Part shown: positions 37,301-49,300 of the stretch, one piece after another
How positions within the stretch are numbered: the stretch's first letter is position 1
Layout of the letters: each line of letters starts with the position of its first letter
Assembly (NCBI RefSeq): GCF_030867095.1
Contig: NC_081835.1
Span: 20,902,501-20,966,500, forward strand
Source of the DNA: Alligator mississippiensis
Taxonomy: Eukaryota > Chordata > Crocodylia > Alligatoridae
Direction: 5' to 3'
Length of the DNA stretch: 64,000 nucleotides
Position numbers and translations under genes: made by a program
The notes under the pieces: generated by a model
What the model saw: only the letters and a program-made list of their open reading frames with translations
Databases searched by the model: none
What the model was told of the DNA's origin: nothing

Positions 37301-40300
37301 GTATCTGGAACAGCTTCATTTGAAATGCTGCCTCTGGGCTCAGTCAGCGAGCACTGACTGAACAAGATAGTAATACAGAATGGTGATGGCCAGCAGTCAT
37401 TTCAGAACTTCAGGACACAAAAAATACTTTCCTACAGCTACATTTTGACCACAAGTGGACGCTGAAAGATTAACTCGGCATATTTCACAGATGGGGAACA
37501 CTCATGGTGAACTCCTGTTCCACCCCTCCAAGTGATGAATGTTAGAGGCTTTGCTTGAGAACAAGCCAAAGTCCAAGTTCTATGCTAGACAAATTCCTTT
37601 TCTGTGGTCAAGGCAACTTGCATAGATTTTTGTCCATTTGTTGTAATTTCCAAAGTAAGACCAAATGAACCACAATGGTACTGGTAGCAGCAACATGGCT
37701 GAGACAGCACTGATATGTTGTTCTGTGAGATCCACCCATATGATCAGCATGGGCACTTTCATTTATGTCACAATATATGTCACAGGCCAGTTCCTTGAAT
37801 CCCCATGCTCTCTCATGGCATAGCTTGTCAATGGCTGAATTCCTTTGAGAGAACTGGCTGAGGCAGCATGCTCCAGGACCATGGTTGTCATGTGTGACTT
37901 CAATTACCCGGACATCTCATGGGAGGATCACTCAGCAAAATCTGAGCAGTCACAAAGCTTCCTCTCGTGCATGGGTGACCTCTACCTGACTCAAGAAGTC
38001 TATGGGCCAATGAGAGGCAAAGCGCTGCTCGACCTGGTACTGGCTACTGGGGATGACCTAGTCAGCAACCTAGTGATCAATGGGAAGCTGGGTGACAGCG
38101 ACCACGAGCTGATCACCTTCACCATCCGCTGAAAAGCTGGCAAGTCAGTCAGCAACACGGAAGTCCTTGACTTCAGGAAAGCCGACTTTGACAAGCTCAG
38201 GAGGCTTGTCAGTGAGGCCCTAAGGGACCATGACCACAGGGACAGGGGGGGTTCAAGAAGAGTGGTTGCTCCTCAAGGGAGCGATCCTCAATGCGCAAGC
38301 TAAGTCTATTCCATCTCGGAGGAAAGGCAGCAAGAGGGCACAGCAGCCCCCCTGGCTCTCCAGGGACCTAGCAGACCTCCTGAGGCTAAAAAGGAAGGCC
38401 TACAAAGGATGGAGGATGGGAGTCACCTCCAAGGAGGATTATTCTGCACTGGTCCGGTCCTGTAGGGAGCTGACCAGGAAAGCCAAGGCTGCAACTGAAC
38501 TCCAACTATCTTTGAGCATCAAGGACAATAAAAAGTCCTTTTTCAGATATGTGGGGAGCCAGTGTAAAAGCAGGGGCAACATTGGACCCCTGCTGAACCA
38601 GATGGGGCAACTGACAACTGATGCCCAGGAAAAAGCCAATCTATTAAATAGGTACTTTGCGTCGGTCTTTCATCAGTCCCATGGGACGCCCATGCCAGCT
38701 ACGGGACAGGGAAGTCCGGGTGAGGGTGATCCCCTGCCCTCCATTAATGCTGACTTCGTGAAGGAACATCTTGAGAAGCTGGATACCTTCAAGTCAGCCG
38801 GCCCTGACAATCTTCACCCTGAGGTACTCAGGGAGCTGGCGAGCATCATAGCCCAGCCTCTAGCACGGATCTTTGAAAATTCTTGGCGCTCTGGTGTAGT
38901 GCCCAAAGACTGGAAGAAGGCCAATGTGGTGCCTATCTTCAAGAAAGGGAGGAAAGTGGATCTGGCTAACTATAGGCCCATCAGCCTGACTTCTATCCTG
39001 GGGAAGATCTTAGAAAAGTTTATTAAAGAGGCCATCCTTAATGGACTGGCCGACGCCAACATCTTAAGGGATAGGCAGCACAGGTTTGTTGCGGGTAGGT
39101 CTTGCTTGACCAATCTCATTTCCTTCTACGACCAGGTGACCTATCACCTGGACAAGGGAGATGAGATTGATGTCATACATCTTGACTTCAAAAAAGCCTT
39201 CAATCTTGTTTCCCATGATCACCTCTTGGAGAAACTGGCCAATTGTCACCTTGGGTCCTTCACGATCCACTGGCTGGAAAATTGGCTCCGTGGTTGGACC
39301 CAGGGGGTAGTAATTGATGGAAGTCACTCATCATGGTGTCCTGTGACCAGTGGGGTCCCCCAAGGCTCTGTCCTTGGACCCATACTGTTCAACATCTTCA
39401 TTAATGATGTGGACACTGGAGTCAGAAGCGGACTGGCCAAGTTTGCCAATGACACCAAACTTTGGGGCAAAGCATCCACACCAGAAGACAGGCGGGTGAT
39501 CCAGGCTGACCTGGACAGGCTCAGCAAGGGGGCGGATGAGAATCTGATGGTGTTCAACGCTGATAAATGCAAGGTTCTCCACCTTGGGAAGAAAAACCCG
39601 CAGCATCCTTATAGGCTCGGCAGTGTTATGTTGGCTAGCACTATGCAAGAAAGAGACTTGGGGGTCATCACTGACCACAAGATGAACATGAGCCTGCAAT
39701 GCGATGCTGCGGCTAGTAAAGCGACCAAAACGCTGGCTTGCATCCATAGATGCTTCTCAAGCAAATCCCGGGACGTCATTCTCCCCTTGTACTCGGCCTT
39801 AGTGAGGCCGCAGCTGGAGTACTGCGTCCAGTTTTGGGCTCCACAATTCTAAAAGGATGTGGAGAAGCTTGAGAGAGTCCAGAGAAGAGCCACGCGCATG
39901 ATCAGAGGTCAGGGAAGCAGACCCTACGATGACAGGCTGAGAGCCCTGGGGCTTTTCAGCCTGGAAAAGCGCAGGCTCAGGGGCGATCTGATGGCCACCT
40001 ATAAGTTTATCAGAGGTGACCACCAGTATCTGGGGGAACGTTTGTTCACCAGAGTGCCCCTAGGGATGACGACTAGGTCAAATGGTCATAAACTACTACA
40101 AGACCGTTTCAGGCTGGACATAAGGAAGAATTTCTTTACTATCCGAGCCCCCAAAGTCTGGAACAGCCTGCCACCAGAGGTGGTTCAAGCGCCTTCGTTG
40201 AACACCTTCAAGAGCAAACTGGATGCTCATCTTGCTGGGATCCTATGACCCCAGCTGACTTCCTGCCCTTTGGGCAGGGGGCTGGACTCAATCTTCCGAG

Positions 40301-43300
40301 GTCCCTCCAGCCCTAATGTCTGAAAATCTATGAACTGGTTCCCATGAGGCCTGATACTACTGATTCAAAAAGCAGAAAAGATTCTGTAAGAAATGCCTGT
40401 CATGCAAATATTTTCAGTTTGGCAACCATTCCATGCAGTCCAGACAAGAATTTCTTCCAAATATCTTGTAATGTTTGCTATGTCTAAGGGACACTGAGCT
40501 CTGTTGGCTCAGATCAGGTTCATTTAGGACATGTTTTGGCCACTTACGTTTCAGTTGAGTAGGCCTGTCTTTTCATACTGCAACATAAAGATTCTTTAAA
40601 GGACTCCTCCAGATCTATTCACCAATTTGAGATCTGATTCCGTTGTGGGAACTTGACACTAGGTCATCTTGTGGATCCTCAGTTTAACTTTATAGTCTCT
40701 TGTAGTTTTCTCCATCTTTTACAGAAGGCAGCCTATGTTACTTAGGAGAATCTTGAAACTACAAGTATTGATGGCAGAACCGCCAGCAACAACATTTCAC
40801 AAGGGCAAGGTTTCCTGGAGCTGCTATCCAAATTATTTTGAACTTCAGTTTTATTTGTTCAATTTAATTAAACTCTGGTCTGTCTCATCCCCTCCCCCCT
40901 GCAACTTCATGCTCACAGAAATAAAGAAAGATTTTATTTTTTAGCCATTCACAGAACTCTCTCTTCTGTCAATAGAGAGAGATACTTCTCTGTTATGTAA
41001 AGCACAGTAGGTGCTCTAGCACAGCTGTTGGCCATCCTATTGTTTGTATTATCCTTTTTGAGCCTGTGTAATTTCTTCAGGAAATCACAACAAAGTTTGG
41101 CCTCTGCAGGTATGTCCTTTGATATAGTTTGCAAATTAATTCTTGAGCACTTCTTTCTTCACCTTCCTTTCCCCCTTGCATGCCATACGCATTTTCTTTT
41201 CCCACTTGAGGGTTCAGCTCGGAATGGCTGGGAGTTTTCCAAACTACTTTCCCTTTGTATCTGATCCCATAATATGTTGAATTGGGTCGAGGGCCAGTAT
41301 TGACTTTAGATCAGTAATGGAAGGAGAAGAGGGCAGGAGCACCTCTGCAGACTGTTAAATTGGAAGGTATTATCCTGAGGTTAGTCCATGCATAGGGTTA
41401 AGTTCCAAAAAGCAACAGACAGAACCAGGAAGGTATGCAGACTGCTGCTTACCAGGATGACTTGTTTTTGCTGGTGCAGGAGCAGGTTTCCACCAGAGCA
41501 GCGCTATCTTGCAGTGTGCATGTCAAAATAGAGTTCTGTCTCATGTCTTCAGTTCTGTTACCAGCAGCTTAGCACAAAGTGTTATTCAGCATTTTAAGAA
41601 GGGTGGTGAGAAACTGAAGGATCTAGAGGCATCAGAAGATGATCATGCAGGTATTGGAAAGCAAGCCATATGAGGAAAGGCTGAAAGAAGGTAGGTATGT
41701 TTGGGTTGGAGAAAAGAAAATTAAGGAAAGACTTGATAGCAGTTTCCTTTATGGTAGCCTTCCAAATATTTGAAGGGGGAGGAAGATAATTTTCCATTGA
41801 CAGAGAGAGCAGGGTAGGAGGCCAGATGAAGTGTGGTCTGCCTTAAACCAAGGCAAGGCAGATAAAATTGCAGGCAAAAAGTACCCTGTAACAATGATAA
41901 TAGGACAGTGAACTAAGCTGCCTAGGAATATTGTGGAATCTCCTTCATTGGTTCTTTACGAGAAGAGGCTGGGCTGGTATCTGTCTGAGATGGTGTATTC
42001 GCCCACCCGCCCATGGGCCACATCTGACCTGTGAGGCTGTCATCTGTTATGTGTAGCTTCACAGAAGTCTGGAAATTTGGCATCAGTTAGTTAATGCTGC
42101 CACCACTCCCCAACTGCCAAATTACCAGAACTGCAGGGAGCCCTGCTGGCTGGATGACATGGCCTCTTGCACAGGATTGGGACAGTGGGCAGGGTTGCTC
42201 CATAGCAGAATTGGGCTGACAAACCAGCCCTGCACTGCTTATCCAGCCCACAGAGCTGGAAGCTCAAGTACAGAGGACTGGACTAGGCGTCCCTTGTGGC
42301 CCCCTTTGTATGGAGTGAAGTAGTCTACAGAAGAGCATTCTGCAATAACTTTTCTGAACCCAAGTGTCTCTGGAATTTAAGATATGTATGGCTCTTTAAT
42401 TGCATAGATAGTTGGTCTGAAGCCTGATATTGGCAAAATTATTTGATGATAAATTTCAAGTTAGCTGAAAGTTGAAGGTAGTTTGAGTGGTGTTGTAGCC
42501 TTGATGGTCCAAAATTATGCAAGAGGCAAGGATTTTTTTAGGGTGATTATGTTTTTATTGGACAAGCTATGTAGTTGGAATAGTTAAGTAAGCTGTGAAA
42601 TGCAAGACATTTTTCATCAGGTCTGACCATAACATGATGAAGTTCTTCTAAAAGCTGAACAAGTTTCTTTGGGTGGATCTGTTATCTTTTATTAGACCAA
42701 CTTAAATAGTTGGAAAAAAATGTCTTGGCAAGCTTTTGGGTTTAAAAACCCTTCATCAGGCTGAGGAAGCCTCTGCAGTTGGTGTGTGCTCTTTCTGGAT
42801 GGAATGAATAGTAAAGAAGCCAGAGGCTGGGCTGGTATGCATGGAAGACAGGCAGTCAGGGAAGATGTAAATTGAGGAGAGACAGGCTGGGTGGGTAGGG
42901 GATGGATGTAGCATGTAAATAGTGGAGAGAGGTACCTGGGGAGTCAGATTTCAGGCAGGTTATAGTTGTCATAAATCCAATGTCTATATTTACTCTTTTT
43001 TTTTTTGCATCCAGGAGGTTGATGAAATGAAGTTCATAGGTTCATCTGTGAAAAGTGTTTTGTAAGTTCCCTTTGAGGATTTGAGCAGAGAGTTTGGGGA
43101 AAGAGTGGTTTTCTTGTGAGAATGTGCCCCCACATGTAATTGGGTATTTTTGTCTTTGGATTTCCGGTGTGCATTCATTCTGGTGTGCAGTTATTGTTTG
43201 GTCTCTTGTGTATTTTCCATCAGGGCATTTGGTGCATTAGATGACATTATATTACATTTCTGGTACAGTTGTAAGTTCCAGGAATGCTGATGGCTCTGTT

Positions 43301-46300
43301 GTGGGGTGTAGCAATAGTGGGGGTGGTGGAGACGTGTTGGCAGAATTTGCATTTCTTGTCATGGCATGGTCTGGATCCATTTGGTGTGTTTGCTTTTTTC
43401 TGGTATTTGCTTCTGGTAGAAAGTTTGCTTCTGGTGATGAGGTTAGTGAGGTTCAGTGCTTGCTTGAAGGCTAGGATGGATGGCTCTGGGATGATCTCTT
43501 TAAGAATATGGTCTCCTTCTAGTATGGGTTGCAGTTGTTTGAGGATTTTCCTTATGGGTTCAAGGTAGGGGTGATGTCATAACCAACGGTGTGTGATTTA
43601 TGGGGGGTTTTCTTCTGTAGCGCAGCAGTTCTTCACGTGGTATCTGGGTGGTTCTTTCAAAAGTGCGATCTATCTCTGGAGGAGTGTCCTTGTTGAGTGA
43701 AAGCCTTTTTAAGAAACCTACACATCTAAAAGCTGAAGGCATTTAGAGAACTGTGACCCGAAGTGTTTTTCCTGATTTATTTTTCTCTTGTATTTGGATT
43801 TCCTCCACATGAGATTTGTTCTGACTCAGTGCATATGAATCTCACATGGGAATGGATGCATGTCAAGTTACCTACCACCTGGCTGCCAGGAAAAGTCTAG
43901 TTGTACCCCTTGGTTTATGAGTGCTATGGTGTTTTGTACCTTACACCATAGACAGATAATGGGGATGTTACTGAAGAGTCTGTGCTGCTTCCTTGTCTTC
44001 AAATACTTTTGTTGGAAAGCTTTTGTTTTGACTCTGTACTAGGAGCTAGTTGGAAAGTGTCCCCTGTTCTTCATCTCTGCTCTAGCAGTGTCCTGTAAAT
44101 ATCTGCATCTTGGTGACTTTTCTCCAGATTAGACTAGACATGGAGCCCTGCTAACTGGTGGTCAAGTCCAGCTGCTGTGGAATCATGGGGATGGGGGTGG
44201 CTACTTCAGTGGTCATGTAATGTACATGAACATGCTGCTGCCTGATACCAGAAAGGGTAGTGGGTACTATTCCAACAAGAGGATCTTGAAGTAATGGGGT
44301 ACGCAGTTACATGGAATAAACTGTTAGAGGATGGCTTCTAGTTGAATGTAAGGAAGAACTTCTTTATGGTGAGGGTGACCAGAATCTGGAATAAATTTCC
44401 CAAGGAGGTGGTGCAGTCCGCAACCTTGTAAGTCTTCAAGAGGAGCCTGGACAGACACCTTGCTGGGATAATTTGATTTCAACATTAATTTGTGGCCAGA
44501 GCAAGGGGGTTGGACTTGCTGAACTTCTGAGGTCCCTTCCAGCTCTTATTTTCTATGATTCTGTGGGTGGGTGTTGCAGGGCACTAAGGTGCCTGCTCCT
44601 TTAAGAGTGGAAGCAGCCTAGATCAGGGATGGGCAATTACTTTGGGCAGAAGGCTGCTTTGGCAAGCCATCGAGGGCTGCGTGGCAGGCAGCCTGGGGCA
44701 GATAAATATTAATTTTCTAAAATTTTTAGGGGTCCTGTGGGCCAGACAGAATGGCCTGGCAGGCCGCATCCAGCCCATGGGCTGCATTTTGCCTGCCCCT
44801 GGCCTAGATAGAGGGCCCTAGGAGCCAGGCAGAGCCTCACAGCTGCAGGTGGCCAGGGCAACAGGTTAAGGGAGATACTAGCTGGCATCTGCACCTGGTC
44901 AGCTGACCAGAAGGAAGCAGGGCCTTGAGCATATATAAGCCCCAGCAGTGGGACTGGGAGTGTTAGTTCTCTGGCAGCTGCCAGGGGAAGGAGCTCCTGC
45001 AGGGGAGAACTACCCAGAGACACTGGCAGCCTGAACTGCTGCTCATATGGTTAATGGGGCTCCAGAAGCCCATAAGGTACCCAGGGCTGGGAGGCACTCA
45101 GTGCTTGAGGAGAAGTTTGTTTTTTTTAAAGAGATGGAGTGTGACTTACATTGTTTGTATTACGTTATAGCCCAGGGTCTTGTTTCTCTGTTGTCTTTTA
45201 TACCGGTGGACTGGGATGAGGCCAACTGGGGAGGAGGAGGCCTCATAGGGGGCACACTACTGTGTGGAGCCCCAGCACCAAAAAGGGCACAGTGACAGCG
45301 CCAGAGGCCCAGTGTTATACCATCTGCGAGGCATGGTGCAGTTTTGGAGCCGTGCATCTAGCCCATTAGGCTTGGGGTGTCTTGCAGGGACCCAGCCAGG
45401 GGTCTAAGAACCCATAGGGTTTAGTGGGGTCCATCAGGACTGTGACTGCACAACAACTTGAGGGCAGCCTCCCTATCTATTATCTAAACCAACAAGACAT
45501 GGCATGTGAGACTAGAAGGCGCCTGTAGGGCGAAGCTGGCATGGTCACAGAGCCCTAGGGGCATCACGGCCATCTCTGGGGACCCCACACAGCGACAGTG
45601 GGTCATTCCACTTAGGCAGCTCTTTTTTCTTTCATATGGCATCATATATCAGCTTCCAAGTCTACAAACCGCTGTCTGGTACTATTGTTCAATGTCCAGA
45701 TTCTGTCTACCCCATCTGGGCATTCGTAAGGATTGCAGCTTTTGATTAAGTGCTGTGCTGTTCGTTGGATACCTCATTCACACAGGGGGCTGTCCAAGAT
45801 GTTCATCTTGTGAAATGTTGTAGTTAAGTGTATAGTAGTAGTGAGAGAACTGCCATCAGGAGAGTAGTTAGGAATGTGTCCATGTGAATCAAAGTCAACA
45901 TGCATGCTGGGATGTAGAATTTTTCTTGTTGCAGAAAAGGTTATTTACTGTAGCTGAAAGCACCAAATGGCTCCATTTTTTAAAGGCAGAGTTGGATAAA
46001 CACACTAAGGCAAACAAAGTAAAATCATTTTGATATAGCAGGCCCATGGAGATAGGCCCTAATTTAAATGGAAATATAAAGTTAAGCCATTTTTTCTCCT
46101 TTTTTTTACAATAGGTTGTCTGGGAGACACCCAGTTTTGTTTTAGATTCCGACAGTCTTCTGGCAGGAAGCTCTCAATGCATTGTCATCTGGACCAGTTG
46201 GACAGAGATTTACCAATCTACTTAAAGGTTGGAAATATGCTAAAACTAAAACAGAGTTCTGTCGTATTTGTTTTAAACATTCAGAAATACGCTTACATTT

Positions 46301-49300
46301 TAGTATAGATAAGGTAACTCTGATCTAAACTCTGGTGATGCAATTGTATCACCAAATTTTAGACAAGTTATTTAGGAAACCTTCTCAAAGAGATGTTCTT
46401 CTAGATGTTTACTAAAAATTCTTTAATTCATCTTTGAACTTTACACTTACAGCGTGTATAATGGTGTCATAGCTTTCTCTTTCAATCTTGGGATTGTAGA
46501 CTTTTTTTTCTTTATTAATAACATTACCCAGATGTTAACAATCTGACCACTAACTGGATAATATAACTTTGACTGTGTTCCAGGCAACTAATTCTATTTA
46601 TGTACATTTGTAGAAGATTTTGGGGTGAAATGTTTGTGAGACGGTAGAAACCTCAAGCTCGCTGAATGAACAAAAATCCTTCAAATGTTACAAAGCTAGA
46701 ATCAGAACTTTCCTATTCAAATATATAGAATCTTTATAAATGTGGAGTAAATTATCTTTTTAGTATGTGTACTTGCACTACACACTTATCAACAATGGAT
46801 TTTATAAGAACAACACAGAACATTTTAAAAAATAGGACATAATTTTTACTTTCAAATTATCATACTGCTTTTTTAAACAGAAAGACTCTGCATATTACTA
46901 TGGCTACGTGTATTTCAGACAAGTTCGAGACAAGACCTTAAAAAGAGGCTACTTCCAGAAGGTAATTAAATGTCTTTTAAAAAAAAAAAAATCTACAGGG
47001 GCCATTACACTGTAATAAACCTCATTGGTGTGGGAACTGCATCTTCATAGTTTCTGTACAGTTCCATGCACATAAATATGATTTGCCACCATGTATTGTA
47101 AAGCAGGGCTCAAGCTCTGGCTGCATTCCCTCCTGGGGCACATGGAAACTCCAGTCCCTGCCTGGCCATGCAAGTGTCCCAGGGCCAGAGCTGCTAACAC
47201 TGCTGTATGGCAGGGCAGGGGCCAGAGCTTCCACATGTTCTGGGCAGGGGCTGGAGTTTCCATGTGCTTGGGAGGGACTGAAGCTGGAACCTCACCTGAC
47301 AGGAAGCAGTGGTAGGCAGTTGGACAGAAGCTGTGTGTGTTTGTGATGGGGGGGTGGTAGAGAGCAGGGGTGGGAGACAGAGGCTGCAGAATGGAGCAAG
47401 TGTAGGGGCAGGCACTACAGAGGGGAAAGAAACAGGGGCAAGCACCAGAGTACTTTCCCCCACTTAGAAAAAACAGTTTTGAGAAACAGCAGGTAGTTCA
47501 TTTAGTTATTTGACAGCATTAAGAAAAGGTGTTATTCTTTCTACATGATAAAATGAAACAGTGTGTTAACAGTGTTGTTTAAATGACACCATATAGTCAG
47601 GTCCTTGAGAGTATTGTCCAAGTGCACACATTCTTCAGACCTAATTTCCTTTTTCTAGTAACAATAGTAGAACTTGTTCACATGTTTGTTAAACAGCTTT
47701 AGTATTTGTTTACACATCCCGTGAAAGAAAGAAGCTATACCAGACCTAATTGGGAGACAGGTAGCGTACAGTTTTAAAACAGAAGAACATTGTCTTTGCT
47801 AAAAAGGGAAATCTTGGCATCATGTTGGAGCATATTGTTCTGAAGAGAACAGGAATAGAAGAGTTTTAAGCCTCTCTGTGGACCAAGCTTTAAATGCTGT
47901 TCAAAGCTTTGTGAGAAAATATCCTTACTTATCAAATGTGATTCTTGCCGTAAGTTTGGAGAGATGTAATTGTGGGTAGAATTTGGCTTACAGAATACAA
48001 ATTGCTTTTAATGGTGATGATACAAAGTCAAAAAGGGACTCATTTCTTTCAGATTGTGGATTGAGTTGGCACGCTTTCCCATTATTTAAGTCATTTTGTT
48101 ATTTGAGGAAAACTTGAAAAAAAATTAACACAAAAGTAGGGTTGGAGTATTGTTGTAGCTGTGATGGTCCAAGAAATACTTGAAAAGCAAGGTTTCTTTT
48201 TATTATATCTTTTTAGGGGGGCAGAGGTAGTAAGTCAGGCCAGAAGGCAGGGTAGATTTACACTTCATAGATTAACTAAATCAGAGGGAAGAGAGACAGA
48301 GTGATTTAGTTGGTCTATAAGCTACAAATCTACCCTATCTTTTATTGGAGTAATTGTACAGCTGAGCGATGTTAGGCAAGCTTTCAGGCACAGAATGTTT
48401 TGTCCATATGTCATTTTGAACCCAAAAGCTTGCCTAACATTTTTCTCAACTTTACAGTTGTGCCAATAAAAGAAATTGCCTTGAAAACCTTGTGTCTTGA
48501 TGCAAGTCATTTTTTGCAGCCAGTCTGCCTGCATGATTTTCTGTTTCTAGAGCAAGGCTACAAATTATGAAACAAGTTGGTAACTTGTTATTTGTAGGTC
48601 AGTTTGTAGTTGTTTTGCAACAAAAAGGTAATTACAAGTTCACACTTGAAGACTTTTAGTTAAATTGTATAGTATTTTAGAAAGAGACTAAATTAAAATG
48701 ATATAATTATGCATTGGTGTTCTATGCTCTCTTCCAGTCCTTGGTTCTCATCAGCAAGCTACCTTATGTTCACCTCTTCCACACTGTGCTTAAGCAAATA
48801 GCACCAGAATATTTTAAAAAGAGTGAACCTTTCCTGGAAGCAGGTTAGTAATAATAGTTCACTATTCTGCAAAAGCATTTCATAAAAATTGCAAAACTCC
48901 AGAGAACAAGTGAGCTAAACATAACATTTCTTAATCTTATTAAAAACAAAATATATTGCAGCTTGCATACTTTTCTATCTGGAAGAAATATTAAAGCTCT
49001 GAGAAGCTAAGTTGAAAAGTTTTTTTTACCTTCTAGACAATTTTAAAAATTTACTAATCTGGTTCTTTACAAGGATAATTTGATGTTTCCCTTTGAAGAG
49101 CCAAAAGCCTTGTCTTCTAAGTATAGGGATCATCAGTGCAACACAGATTGCTGGCCTTAATGTTCATTGTTTCACCTTAATTTTCTCTGCCCCACAATTT
49201 GGATTCACTGTCTGTAAATAAATTTGCTGCTGTTGAACTGAAAAGAAAGGAAGCATATAAGCAGAAGGGAGTTGGCCTAATGGCCAGTTTATCCTTACAG

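Noticed and set aside
38230-39852. 540-codon open frame as a possible host gene
   Set aside because: It is the reverse-transcriptase part of a CR1 LINE, with an altered catalytic motif, and ends at an internal stop of the element.
36600-41560. Possibility that the sequences flanking the long CR1 are halves of an older retroelement
   Set aside because: Short minus-strand frames (for example 37580-37762 and 40949-41134) show no recognisable protein motifs and the flanks could not be tied to one family.
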